NCBI RefSeq assembly: GCF_030269925.1
Contig: NC_085131.1
Location: 4,602,001 to 4,666,000, forward strand
DNA: 64,000 nucleotides
Direction of reading: 5' to 3'
Source of the DNA: Bombyx mori
Lineage: Eukaryota > Arthropoda > Insecta > Lepidoptera > Bombycidae
The translations under genes and the position numbers were made by a program. The notes under the pieces were generated by a model that saw only the letters and a list, made by a program, of their open reading frames with translations, ran no database searches and was not told the DNA's origin. Positions 10,604 to 20,989 of this stretch are shown here, piece by piece (positions within the stretch are counted from its first letter, which is position 1; each line of letters opens with the position of its first letter).

Positions 10604-12623
10604 GACCCGATCTGTCGGCGGAACAGTATGGCTTCCGAGAGGGCCGATCAACCGTAGACGCGATCCTTCGCGTGCGGGCCCTCTCGGAGGAGGCCGTCTC
10701 CAGGGGCGGGGTGGCCCTGGCGGTATCACTCGATATCGCCAATGCGTTCAACACCCTGCCCTGGTCCGTGATAGGGGGGGCGCTGGAAAGACACGGAGTG
10801 CCCCCCTACCTTCGCCGGCTGGTGGGTTCCTACTTAGAGGACAGATCGGTCACGTGTACCGGACATGATGGGATCGTGCACCGATTCCCGGTCGTGCGCG
10901 GTGTTCCACAGGGGTCGGTGCTCGGCCCTCTTTTGTGGAATATCGGGTATGACTGGGTGCTAAGAGGTGCCCTCCTCCCGGGCCTGAGTGTAATCTGCTA
11001 CGCAGACGACACGTTGGTCGTGGCCCGGGGGGGGAGTTTTGCTGAGTCTGCCCGTCTTGCTACCGTTGGGGTGGCGCATGTCGTCGGCAAAATCAGGAGA
11101 TTGGGCCTCGACGTGGCACTCAGTAAATCCGAGGCCATGTGGTTCCACAGGCCCCGGAGAGTGCCACCTATCGATGCTCATATCGTAGTTGGAGGCGTCC
11201 GTATTGGGGTCGGGGTGCAGTTGAAGTACCTCGGTCTCATTCTAGACAGTCGTTGGACCTTCCGTGCTCACTTTCAGAATCTGGTCCCTCGTTTGTTGGG
11301 GGTGGCCGGCGCGTTAAGCCGGCTTCTGCCCAACGTCGGGGGGCCTGACCACGTGACGCGCCGTCTCTATACAGGGGTGGTGCGGTCAATGGCCCTATAC
11401 GGGGCGCCCGTGTGGGGCCAGTCCCTGGCCGTGGGGGTAGCAAAGTTGCTGCAACGGCCGCAACGCACCATCGCGGTCAGGGTCATCCGCGGCTATCGCA
11501 CCATCTCCTTCGAGGCGGCGTGTGTACTGGCTGGGACGCCGCCTTGGGTTCTGGAAGCGGAGGCGCTCGCCGCTGACTATCAGTGGCGGGCTGACCTTCG
11601 TGCCCGGGGCGTGGCGCGCCCCAGCCCCAGTGTGGTCAGAGCGCGGAGGGCCCAATCTCGGCGGTCCGTGCTGGAATCATGGTCCAGGCGGCTGGCCGAT
11701 CCTTCAGCTGGTCGTAGGACCGTCGAGGCGATTCGCCCAGTCCTTGTGGACTGGGTGAATCGTGACAGAGGACGCCTCACTTTCCGGCTCACGCAGGTGC
11801 TCACTGGGCATGGTTGCTTCGGTGAGTTCCTGCACCGGATCGGAGCCGAGCCAACGGCAGAGTGCCACCATTGTGGTTGCGACTTGGACACGGCAGAGCA
11901 CACGCTCGTTGCCTGCCCCGCATGGGAGGGGTGGCGCCGTGTCATCGTCGCAAAAATAGGAAACGACTTGTCGTTGCCGAGTGTTGTGGCATCAATGCTC
12001 GGCGACGACGAGTCGTGGAAGGCGATGCTCGATTTCTGCGAGTGCACCATCTCGCAGAAGGAGGCGGCGGGGCGCGTGAGAGACGCGCAAGCCCGCCGCC
12101 GTCGAGCGGGGGCCAGGGAGGCGGATATCGCCCAAGCCCTGGCCCTCTAAGTGTTTCGGGTCCCTTTACACGTCGGTCTGGGGACCGGCAAAGGGGGCCT
12201 AAGAAGACGACGTGCAAGCTGCTCTGCACGCGTTTTACGCAAGAGCATCCGGGTGATGGAAGGCCGGCTATCCTCGACCCACGCTGGTTTTGACCCAACG
12301 GGGTATTCCGTAGGATAACCCATTCTAACCGGCGCCATCTAGGCGGGCTCCGGATAGCCTGCCGACCGAGAGGGCTGGTGGTCGTGGCGCCGACGACCAC
12401 CGGTCCGTCGTCCCGAGGGGGAGGGTGATGGGAGAGATGTGCTCCGCACTAAACGCTTCACTTTCCCCCCTTTGCCTTTTCATGGGTTCTGTCTCATGCG
12501 AGGTTTGGACGTTGGTTGTTGAGCGACAGGAGGTTTTAGTCAGTTCGACTCTGACATGCTCCGCCCTTCATCCCCAGGGCGGAAGTCCGGCGATTTCCTC
12601 TTGACAAAAAAAAAAAAAAAAAA
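10604..12623 (+). mobile_element. R1-clade non-LTR retrotransposon, 5'-truncated, with target site duplication
   Basis: The element is bounded by a perfect 13-bp direct repeat, ACCCTCTTCTAAT, at 10591-10603 and 12624-12636. It starts in the RT domain and ends in a poly-A run (about 12606-12623). It is GC-rich compared with its surroundings, so it stands out by base composition. The target is not rDNA, unlike classical R1. Confidence 0.92.
10606..12150 (+). CDS. R1-clade LINE reverse transcriptase, N-terminally truncated
   Basis: The frame is open from the 5' truncation point (first residues PDLSAEQYGFREGRSTVDAI) to the stop at 12148-12150. Motifs in order are SLDIANAFNTLPW, the GVPQGSVLGPLLWNIGYDW block, catalytic YADD (10999-11010), LKYLGLILDSRW, and a thumb region. 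A C-terminal Cys/His motif follows (CHHCGCDLDTAEHTLVACPAW) that is typical of R1-clade ORF2 proteins. The endonuclease and N-terminal RT are missing. No internal stop is visible in about 515 codons, which suggests a young insertion. The truncated protein cannot support its own mobility. Confidence 0.9.
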   Translation, partial: PDLSAEQYGFREGRSTVDAILRVRALSEEAVSRGGVALAVSLDIANAFNTLPWSVIGGALERHGVPPYLRRLVGSYLEDRSVTCTGHDGIVHRFPVVRGVPQGSVLGPLLWNIGYDWVLRGALLPGLSVICYADDTLVVARGGSFAESARLATVGVAHVVGKIRRLGLDVALSKSEAMWFHRPRRVPPIDAHIVVGGVRIGVGVQLKYLGLILDSRWTFRAHFQNLVPRLLGVAGALSRLLPNVGGPDHVTRRLYTGVVRSMALYGAPVWGQSLAVGVAKLLQRPQRTIAVRVIRGYRTISFEAACVLAGTPPWVLEAEALAADYQWRADLRARGVARPSPSVVRARRAQSRRSVLESWSRRLADPSAGRRTVEAIRPVLVDWVNRDRGRLTFRLTQVLTGHGCFGEFLHRIGAEPTAECHHCGCDLDTAEHTLVACPAWEGWRRVIVAKIGNDLSLPSVVASMLGDDESWKAMLDFCECTISQKEAAGRVRDAQARRRRAGAREADIAQALAL

Positions 12624-12739
12624 ACCCTCTTCTAATCCGATTTTGACTAGCTTATGACGCGCTCTGAGAATATACACGTCCAGTATGGACAGCTTTTTCC
12701 GAACGATTTGAGATTGCATTACTTAATACGTCACGAACT

Positions 12740-12981
12740 GGCTTATTTTTTTTTATTAGATGGGTGGACGAGCTCACAGCTCACCTGGTGTTAAGTCGTT
12801 GCTGGAGCCCATAGACATCTACAACGTAAATGCGCTACCCACCTTGAGATATAAGTTCTAAGGTCTCGAGTATAGTTACAACGGCTGCTCTACCCTTCAA
12901 ACCGAAACGCATTACTGCTTAACGGCAGGGTGGTGGTACCTACCCGCGCGGACTCACAAGAGGTCCTACTACCAGTAGTTA
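12740..12981 (-). repeat. Bm1 SINE (antisense), 3' half
   Basis: The poly-T start followed by GATGGGTGGACGAGCTCACA and the body up to the CACAAGAGGTCCTAC motif identify a Bm1 in antisense. Confidence 0.85.
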
Positions 12982-13122
12982 AATATGTATGTTGTTTATA
13001 TATTATATGTTGTTATATATGTTGTTCTAATTCGTCGCGCATTAGAAACATTCGTATCTGCCTCCAGAAAATGAACACTGACATAGTTGAATCACAAAAT
13101 GAGTAGTATACCTTACTTAACT

Positions 13123-13306
13123 TGGGCGGTGGTACCTACCCGTGCGGACTCACGAGAGGTCCTACCAGTATTTACGCAAATTATAATTTTGCGGGTTTGA
13201 TTTTTATTACACGATGTTATTCTTTCACCGTGGAAGTCAATCGTAAACATTTGTTAAGTACGTATTTCATTAGAAAAATTTGTAACCCGCCTGCGGGATT
13301 CGAACA
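13123..13306 (-). repeat. Bm1 SINE (antisense), 5' half
   Basis: This is the complementary half of Bm1 to the preceding fragment, ending at the B-box region. The two pieces may derive from one copy separated by about 140 bp. Confidence 0.8.
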
Positions 13307-13880
13307 CACTGTATACGGTACTGTTACAGACTCCCCATGTTAGTTAAAGTGATGATACATTCCTTTTAATCACCACTGATGCTGAGTAAGCACAGTAAGA
13401 AATCTCTTGGTAATAGTTACCGACCGAGAGTCAGTCAGTCGTATTCAGTCACCCATCGGGAGCGGTCTAAAACAATATCTCTTTTCTGTCAATTTCTAAA
13501 ATTCAATTGTTTGTGAAATAGAACTAATAAACGCGAAATCTCTTCAAATAAATCCTTTTTTAAAAACCTAATCAGGAGACCCCGCATAACAGTACGTAGC
13601 AAAAGAGATCTCGTCTCTAAAATTTGTCTGTCTCGGATTCTATAGTGAGCGATTGAAGCATCTACTGACAATGCACCCAATCCTTATTACGTTATGCTCC
13701 CAGGTGAGAAAAATGTACTCAGCTCCGATGTGTGGTAACGAAGGTAAAAGGATGATATCGGAATTCTCTCAACTAATACTTTGAAACACTCCCCAAGACA
13801 TTGTGACCGAAGGGATAAATCGCGAAGTGCACTCGCACTGAGTTATAGAGTTTATGCTACTATGCTAGTGTTCAAAACCA

Positions 13881-14467
13881 GTGTGCTTAGTGCGAATTTT
13901 TTAAGGCTTCGTCAAACAGAACGCGTACTTAGCGCTGCGTTTTAACGTCGCGCTCTTTTCATGTCACACAAATTGACTATATAGATGAGTCCAACGCTCC
14001 TTGACGCAACGCATTCGCCAAATCATAGAACCTTTAGATAGCAATGTGAAAATTTAAAAGTATTAAGATGTCGAGTGATTCAGATGTGTCATTGTATAAA
14101 CATGAGTATTTTCTAACTAATTCTATCAATTTTTCAGGGCATTATCCAGTATTTTAATACACATTCACTCGGACGCTAAAATAAAATTTGTAAAAAATTA
14201 CAACGCCTGACGTCAAAACGTCTTAACGTCGCGACAAAGCGTTGCGTACTTATAGCGCTGGGGCTCTGTTTGACGGTATGTTACTATATTAGTACAACAA
14301 ATCTCGGCGTCATAGCGCGCCGTCAGCTTAGCGTTCTGGCGCGTCATATATTTATGGAATGGTATCGTTTGCCTACGTTTACCGCTAGGGGCGCTGTTCC
14401 AACTGCCTACAAAATTGGGCTAACTTTTACGCTATCGACAACGTTAAAAAACTCGCACTAAGCACAC
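13881..14467. mobile_element. Foldback MITE (outer element of a nested pair)
   Basis: The terminal inverted repeats read GTGTGCTTAGTGCGA at the left and TCGCACTAAGCACAC at the right. The same ends and core (CCGCTAGGGGCGCTGTTCC) occur in compact copies at 25785-25957 and 39338-39497. This copy is longer because another MITE sits inside it. Confidence 0.7.
13911..14277. mobile_element. Inner MITE nested in the foldback element
   Basis: The inner inverted termini CGTCAAACAGA and TCTGTTTGACG are followed inward by matching blocks with GCGCTG and AACGTCGCG. Removing this stretch restores the size of the compact family members. Confidence 0.55.
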
Positions 14468-14469
14468 AG

Positions 14470-14685
14470 GTGTGGGTACGTGCCAATTTCTCAAATGAAA
14501 TACGTATCTAAGCTATGTTCACGAGAGAAAGAATAACATTGTGTAATCAAAATCAAACTAGCAAAAATATCAATATGCATAATTACTGGTGCGATATTTA
14601 CGGCGTAATGTCTATTGTCTGGTAACCAATTAACACAGGTGAGCCGTGAGCTTGTTCATCAGACTATGCCATAAAAAAAAACCGG
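14470..14685 (+). repeat. Bm1 SINE, internally deleted and diverged
   Basis: Head-proximal and tail-proximal Bm1 blocks are present, but the central GTAGGTACCACC region is missing. Confidence 0.65.
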
Positions 14686-15088
14686 CACTCGTTCAAATTC
14701 TATACCAACATAGAAAGTGACCATCAAACACAACGTATACGTCACATATGGTTTTGAAAACAGTAAAATTCAATTATAATTTATATAGCATAAAAACCCA
14801 TTAAGATGTTTTAAATTGAAACATCCCTAGCAAGATTACTAAGCGAAACACAGTACAATGGATTTGCCCTTTTCATTTTAAAATTCAATGCGCGTTCGTT
14901 GAAATGTAAAGACGGGAACATGAGTAGTGTATTTCCTTTTTGCGCACCAAGCAGGCAAATAAACTTGCATGAATAGCCATAATACTGTAAATAGGCTTCG
15001 GTCTCACGATACATTAAAAGGATTATTTTAAATAACACAATAAATTTATTAGCTTTCAATCTAATAGTAGAGCTATTTTATAAAGTTA

Positions 15089-15285
15089 CTAGCGACCCGC
15101 CCTCGCTTCGCTTCGGAAACACTAAAACACACATGAAACCAAAAAAAAAAAAAGTAGCCTATGTTCATCAGGGACAATGTCGGCTTCTAATGGAAAAATA
15201 ATTTTTCAAATCGGTCCAGTAGTTTCGGAGCCTATTCGAAACAAACAAACAAACAAATCTTTCCTCTTTATAATATTAGTATAGA
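15089..15285 (-). mobile_element. Helitron-like non-autonomous element, family A copy 1
   Basis: On the minus strand it starts TCTATACTAATATTATAAAG and ends GGCGGGTCGCTAG, with A/T flanks. A short GCGA/TCGC hairpin precedes the CTAG end. Near-identical copies lie at 39622-39838 and 60943-61158. Confidence 0.75.
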
Positions 15286-15500
15286 TTGCGACTAATATAA
15301 GACTACGATAACTTAAATATTAGGTAAGATTCAATTTTCACGGTCAATTTTTAACTCTAGAACCTCAGTGAACATTTTATAATTAAACGGCATACCGCCT
15401 AATTCACACAATTTACCTTAAATTAAATTTATTTATTTACGAAACTCTTTTACCAGACTATTTAAAAAAAAAAGATTGAAATTAAAAAGTTTTAAAATTC

Positions 15501-16583
15501 TTAATAGAATGGATTTCCGTCAGATTCCTTCTTCGACGCAGCTGTATTAATTATGGTATTTGATGAAGCAGATATTGTAGTTTCGCTTGGAGATGTAGTA
15601 GTTAATAATGTTTTAGTTAAAGATGATTCTGTCATTTCTGACTCAGAACTAATTGTTGATGGGCTGCTCAATGTTGGTTTACTAGGCAAATTAGCAGTAG
15701 TAAGCGGTGATGTAGAAGTATCGGCCGCCAAATTAGTAGTTGTTGTTGTTGACGTAATTTCAGCTGGAGAAGATAGGCTTGATTCTGAAGCTACTTTTGT
15801 TACTTTAGGGGATAGATCGGACGCTTGGTTTTCAGTTAAATCGGTTCGATCTATGCTAGACTTTTCTATGGATGCTTCCGTTACTAAATCAGAAGTTGAA
15901 GACATTGTCAAATCGTTAGAAGACTTGTCTAATATTTGAACGGTAGGTAATGACGATGTTGTGATTTCTTGTGACATTTCCATGGCTTCAGTTGTGCCAG
16001 AATCTATCGGAGTGTGAGAAGAAATCGATGATGTTCCACTATCATTCGAATAATCGGTTTTAGATATTGAAATTAAGGGCAGAGTAGTGTTAGAATTCAA
16101 ATCAGCAGATTCAGTCACAGGTGTGGGGTATAAAAGATTAACCTCTGTAGCGTGCGTTGAAAGCTCTTCAATATTTCGTGTGGTATCCTGTGTAAATTCA
16201 AGTATCTTAAAAGCATTGTCTTCGGTTATGCCGCCAATATGTTTTGTTGTACTGGTAACTGATATTTGAGTCGTGATATCTTTCTTGAAACTAGAAGTTG
16301 ATTTTATGATTAAATTCAACGATTTCTTTTTGTAATTTCGATTAGGCAATGTTGTTTTTATGTTCCACGTCATTCTGCTAGGTTTGTAATTGTTTTCATC
16401 TTTTGATACACGCATTTCAATGATTTTCTTTACTATGCTTTTAGGCAACCAATGACTTGGCATATTCGATTCTATCGGGTTCCCGATGAACATGACGTCA
16501 TCGTGCTTTGGATCTGGCCATTTCAAAGTTGTTGACATTTTTAGGGAGAGCGCCATGATTGTTGCTATGAATGTTATTCGCAC
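15501..16583 (-). CDS. Ser/Thr-rich, probably secreted mucin-like protein (last exon)
   Basis: The open frame of about 360 codons ends at TAA (15501-15503). The N-terminus (RITFIATIMALSL...) is hydrophobic like a signal peptide. About 100 moderately charged residues follow, then about 250 residues dominated by Ser, Thr, Pro, Ala and Glu, as in O-glycosylated mucin-like proteins. The frame begins with GTG, not ATG. Just upstream on the minus strand is a strong splice acceptor (TTTTTCACAG at 16583-16592). This is therefore probably the last exon, and a small upstream exon ending in A would create a split ATG at this point. An AATAAA signal lies downstream at about 15426-15431. No catalytic domain or known family was recognised. 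A structural extracellular or peritrophic role is possible but not shown. Confidence 0.65.
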   Translation of the reverse strand: MRITFIATIMALSLKMSTTLKWPDPKHDDVMFIGNPIESNMPSHWLPKSIVKKIIEMRVSKDENNYKPSRMTWNIKTTLPNRNYKKKSLNLIIKSTSSFKKDITTQISVTSTTKHIGGITEDNAFKILEFTQDTTRNIEELSTHATEVNLLYPTPVTESADLNSNTTLPLISISKTDYSNDSGTSSISSHTPIDSGTTEAMEMSQEITTSSLPTVQILDKSSNDLTMSSTSDLVTEASIEKSSIDRTDLTENQASDLSPKVTKVASESSLSSPAEITSTTTTTNLAADTSTSPLTTANLPSKPTLSSPSTISSESEMTESSLTKTLLTTTSPSETTISASSNTIINTAASKKESDGNPFY

Positions 16584-16624
16584 TGTGAAAAATAGTATTA
16601 AATATTAGTATTTATTTTACGCTG

Positions 16625-16835
16625 TAAGGAATCAGGGTCCCGAGAAATCCAAAAACTAGGTCTTTGGATGCTTATGGGGCGTGATTTGCTATCTACTACA
16701 CGAGCGCGTCTCCAATGGAGACCTAACATACAGCTTAACGGCTGTCCCACCCTTCAAACCGAAACGCGTTACTGCTTCACGGCCAAAATGTGATAATACC
16801 TACCCGTTCGGGCACAAGACGTCCTACCATCATTC
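16625..16835 (-). repeat. Antisense LINE 3'-tail fragment followed by antisense Bm1 fragment
   Basis: 16670-16735 resembles 31860-31925 (GATTTGCTA...GGAGACCTAACA). 16728-16835 is the central Bm1 body in antisense (CCCACCCTTCAAACCGAAACG). Confidence 0.5.
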
Positions 16836-17819
16836 AAAGTTTTTATTATGGTTATTTTACTAAACTATATCCGATGTATTTGTGTGTATGTTTGTATATA
16901 TGTATTAGTAAGCTATTTGGAGCAAGTATGTTTGGAGAAAAGTACTTACTTTCAAAACATCAAGTACTTAACTAAACATTATCTAATTATACCGAATGTA
17001 ACTTAAAATAATCATTGTTTAATACTAAAGTAAATGCTTTGTAACTTTACTAGACACGAAAAATAAACGTTATGACGAAAGTTGTGCCTAGTTGGATTCA
17101 ATTGAATGATTTTGCAGTAAACGACGCGTAGAAATTGATTTTACACTTGGATAACTTCTAATACATACTATGACAAACAATTTTCCATTACCAAACAACG
17201 TTGACAAACTTGTAATAATACTCGTAGTGGGGCAGATTTATTAAAACTGTGTTCGGGGATTATATTATATTTTTCGCTACGATTTTCTTTGCGCTACGAT
17301 ATCAAATTTTTAATCTGAAGTGATTTATTTACTGATGGTAAGAGTGTATGAGTTCGCACGGTTAGGTAGCGTCATCCTACCTGTTTCTGGGCTAAGCTCT
17401 AAGCTAAGCTAACTAAGCAAGCTAAGCTATTATTGATCGAAGAAGCTAAGTGCTTGATTTTAGAGGGTAGGACAACCATAGTATAATAATAGGTCGGAAA
17501 AAAGTTTCTTCGCATTTTTTTAAGAAAATTCACAACATTTTTTTAATATAGTATTAGAGGCGACTTCCTCTTAAGTCAAAGTCGATGGGCGGAGCCATTG
17601 ATGACGAGCACTCACGTGGACTCGTGACGTCATCTGGAGGGGCAACCGACCGACCAGCGGGGACATCACGCCACCTCGGATCACTTTTGCTAGAAGCGCG
17701 CGCAGTGTTCACTTGTCTTAGATTTAATATTCTGTGTCGATCGTTCCTACCCACTTTTGCATTTTATTTATTTATTTAAATTATTAAGCCGTTGCTAAAA
17801 ATAGTTTATTTACATTTAA

Positions 17820-18482
17820 CTACAGTATGTAGGTACCATTTTGTTCGATAACTTTTTGCCATCTTGTAGGTAGGGATATGATCCCATTGCTATAGAAATT
17901 TTGGGACTTCTGATCAAAATACCGCGACAATTAGTTTTGGCAGTGCTCTCGTGATGTTAACCTGACGCTGCCTAATCAATTCTGAAGAGACTGAAACAGG
18001 AAATCATGACTATACGGCGGATGCATTAACACCTCCCAGCCAAGCTCTCTTAATTTTTGCTGAGTGGCTAAAGATGTGTGAGGTCTAGCGGTATCATGAT
18101 GAAAAACCAGACCTCTTCTGTTGATTAATTCCGGCCGCTTTCTCTCGACTTCTTGCTTTAATCTCATCAGTTGTTCGCAGTAGAGTTCAGAATCGATGGG
18201 CCTGCCTGGTGGTAACAGCTCATAATGAATAATGCCCTTCCAAGCCCACCAAACACACAGCATCACCTTGTTGCGAGTTAACCCGAGTTTCGCCACAGTC
18301 TGTGAAGCCTGACCGGCCTTTGACCGCCTCCTTTTTCGCACGTTCTTGTCGTACGTGATCCACTTTTCATCACCACTTATCAGCTTCTTCAATAATGGTT
18401 CGGTTTCATTACGTCGTAATAAAAAATCACAAATGAGTACACGGTTCATGAGCTTTCTTTCAGTGAGCTCGTGAGGTACCCA
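17820..18482 (-). pseudogene. Mariner transposase, C-terminal part
   Basis: It continues from the insertion point with WVPHELTERKLMNRVLICD. The catalytic-domain motifs GDEKWITYD (first Asp) and VFHHDTARPHTS (second Asp) follow. The third catalytic block reads HPPYSHDFLFQSLQN, about eight residues shorter than usual for the family, so the third Asp motif is damaged. In-frame stops follow, then SLPTRWQKVIEQNGTYIL and a TAG at 17820-17822. It cannot encode active enzyme. Confidence 0.9.
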
Positions 18483-18530
18483 AATATTACGGTTTTACAT
18501 AACAATAAAACCGATATTATGTGCCGAGAA

Positions 18531-18686
18531 GGAAAACATACAGCATTGTATTATGAAGAAGCAGTGTGTACTTAGCTTAGATTCCTTGTCTATGTCCAAC
18601 CATAGACAGTCAATTTAGTTCCATCTTTAGCCGCTAGGTGCTGCCAGCAAGTATAAAGGGAGCGCAGCCATCTTTGATCTTCATAG
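18531..18686. repeat. DIRS-like element, inverted terminal repeat (left)
   Basis: 156 bp, reverse complement of 23068-23223 with no difference found by eye. A unique 43-bp outer extension (18488-18530) is present only on this side. The repeat contains TATAAAG at about 18652. Confidence 0.88.
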
Positions 18687-18709
18687 TCTTCACCAGGAAG
18701 AACTTCCTG

Positions 18710-18814
18710 CAATGCTGTATGTTTTCCTTCTCGGCACATAATATCGGTTTTATTGTTATGTAAAACCGTAATATTGATGTGCCTTTGGAAAACATACAGC
18801 ATTGTATTATGAAG
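18710..18814. repeat. DIRS-like element, internal complementary region
   Basis: 18710-18775 is a perfect reverse complement of the left extremity, and 18771-18814 of the right extremity, joined through AATATT. In DIRS elements this region templates closure of the circular DNA intermediate. Confidence 0.88.
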
Positions 18815-19079
18815 ACGTGTTTGTTATCTGCTGGTGAAATTATTAAGCACAACGCTATGATGAAATAGGTAAAGCCATAATAAAATTATGAAGCGCAATG
18901 ATAATGTTCATAATTTATATAATTATTAAATCGAAAAAACAGTTGTTAACTTCCATGTTAATTCAATAATTAAAAAATATTTATAAGTTTGTAATAAACA
19001 TTTTATCTTGTATATACAAGAAAATGTATAAATTGTATAAATGATGTATATACATCATGTAGAAGTAAATGTGTTGAAA

Positions 19080-19940
19080 AAAAGAATCGTGAGGATCTTT
19101 ACGAAGCTCTATTATTCGGCAATAATTATTGTAAACGTTTGGATGATTTGCAATTGCCTCTAGAAAGTATTTCGTCCATTGGTTCATTATCAATCCATCT
19201 CAGAGGCTACTGCTGATCTACAACTTCTTAGAGATGCGTTGATGCCATTACCTCGTAAGGTTGAACGAAGATCAGTTTCCAATTACAGTACGGGATGCCG
19301 CTTTTGTGACAACACACAGTTAGAAAAAAGTCCTTACGAATCTTACCGGGCATGTCTTTAGTTTCATGTTTAGAAAGCACTTATGCAGATTATTGACGAA
19401 AATGGATTTCAATTTTAGACCCAAAGACTGGTATCAGAAAGATGTTTTTCTCTGTTATCAAAGAAACTGTCTTTAGAAATGTTGAGCAAAGTAAGGTCAT
19501 TAACTCTGCGTCCAGTAGCCAGCAACATGGTTGTTGGTGTCCTTCAAGCTACATTGAGGCGTGATCTGGTGGCTGGGTTTGAAGAAAACCAATTTAGAAC
19601 TATTCTCGGATCTCATGTGAATGGGACTACACTTAGTAAAATTGTAATAAGTAGTTGAATTTTGTTTAGCTATTCCGATGGCTTTTTTAAAATAGCAATT
19701 TTTATTAGAGAGCTTGAGAATGTTTGCTGTCCTACATGTATTTCGCCCACAGAAAGTCGACAGCGCTGCTTTATGATGCAGAAGGATTGTTTTATAGGCA
19801 AAATTTTTTTGGAAAAGAAGAAAGAATTTGGCAACATCTGCAGACTTAGGATCAATTTTAAAACTGTAGCACCATATGCACCATCTTCTAGTTGCTGGTA
19901 AGTATGCTGACAAAGTGGATTGACACCAGCTAATTTTCAA
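19080..19940 (-). pseudogene. DIRS tyrosine recombinase remnant
   Basis: The first part (frame 19500-19940) reads STLSAYLPATRRWCIWCYSF and then a segment ending HKAALSTFCGRN, as in core-binding domains of DIRS recombinases. In another frame, 19476-19535 reads MLLATGRRVNDLTLLNIS, matching the box containing the first catalytic Arg. Further on, VTKAASRTVIGN and a SLRSCRSAVAS segment resemble the region before and at the His-x-x-Arg box. Several frameshifts and stops make it non-functional. Confidence 0.75.
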
Positions 19941-19999
19941 TAAATCTTCTCCTGTTTAGACCAGTCTATTATTTGTACAACCTCCCCCCCCCCTTTCTA

Positions 20000-20989
20000 A
20001 GCTTTCAGGGTTAATGTTTAACCTGTGGAGGAGGCAGGTTTTGGATTTCGTGCGAGTTATCTAGCGTTCGGGATCTGAGGGCTTGGAAACCCAAATGCTT
20101 TCTCTCAGTCTGGGAACACTACCAGGTAGGTTCCCTAGACACTGTTGAAGTGAGTTAGTACTTTGGGGAGAAGGTTGAGAGGAGGAATTCTCCATGCTAG
20201 TTGCATCCTCTACGGTCTGCTGAAGGTATCCAATCTTGGTCGGCGAATGGGTTTATATCCGGATGACCCCACTTTCGAAAAACTTGTGGTCACTTGTGGT
20301 AAAAAGTGCCATTTCGCAGGTTGATTTCCTCGTGATAGCCTGTCGGCTATGATGTTGTATCTCCCCGAGAGATAAGCTGACAGTTATCTTGAACTTATCG
20401 CTTAGGTTTAAAAATCGAAAGGTCAACGTTAGTGAAACACTTTCAGAGTTTCTGTTGTTGAGCTGACCATAGACAGGACGTTAATATTTTGTCTAATTGT
20501 AACCCCTACCCATGTCCGAAGCTTCCGTTGCCAGGAAATGGTTGGTTTTGAGTCTCGGCAACGTTTGACATGTGGCTCCGCGTCAGCACTGCATTTGTAA
20601 CCCCTACACATGTCCGAAGCTTCCGTTGCCAGGAAATGGTTGGTTTTGTGTATCGGCAATGTCTAACATGTGGCTCCGCGTCAGCACTGCATTTAATTGT
20701 TAACACATGCAGGATGGCCTGTTTTTTACCCCTTTTCTTGAAACTTCGCAAGAAAATTTGCAAGTTAGCATAGATTGATGTAATTCCGTCAGAGTTTGAG
20801 CTAGGATGTTGTTGAGTGGCCACTTCATTTCTCGCAATTTTCCATCGAATCCCTAGACATGTCATCTCTTGAACCAGTGTACTAATTGATTTTTTGTAAG
20901 GCTGACTTGGCAGCCCAAATAATCCAAGAGCTTTACAGCTTATGTGGCCTGAAGACTCAACTTGGACTTCTTTTGATGGACCTGGTGGG
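20000..20989 (-). pseudogene. DIRS RT C-terminus and RNase H remnant
   Basis: The minus strand shows TLVQEMTCLGIRWKIARNEV (RT end) and, at about 20304-20379, YLSGRYNIIADRLSRGNQPA (RNase H end of DIRS pol). Then WGHPDINPFADQDW and LPPPQV blocks follow with stops between them. Two near-identical segments of about 120 bp (20510-20580 and 20605-20690) indicate a local duplication. Confidence 0.7.

Noticed and set aside
10533..10868. Frame encoding MAGRMLEADK... as the true start of the R1 ORF
   Set aside because: The 13-bp target duplication at 10591-10603 shows that the element begins at 10604; the upstream residues are target DNA read in another frame.
14811..15059. 82-residue minus-strand frame
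   Set aside because: No signal peptide, motif or splice context; composition fits chance in AT-rich DNA.
15553..15939. Plus-strand frame of about 128 residues rich in Val and Asp
   Set aside because: It is the antisense of the Ser/Thr-rich minus-strand exon, which has a signal peptide, splice acceptor and polyadenylation signal.
18483..18775. Stand-alone 290-bp MITE with 66-bp inverted repeats inside mariner
   Set aside because: The right half continues into a 44-bp complement of the far end at 23196-23239, which a simple MITE would not explain but a DIRS internal complementary region does.
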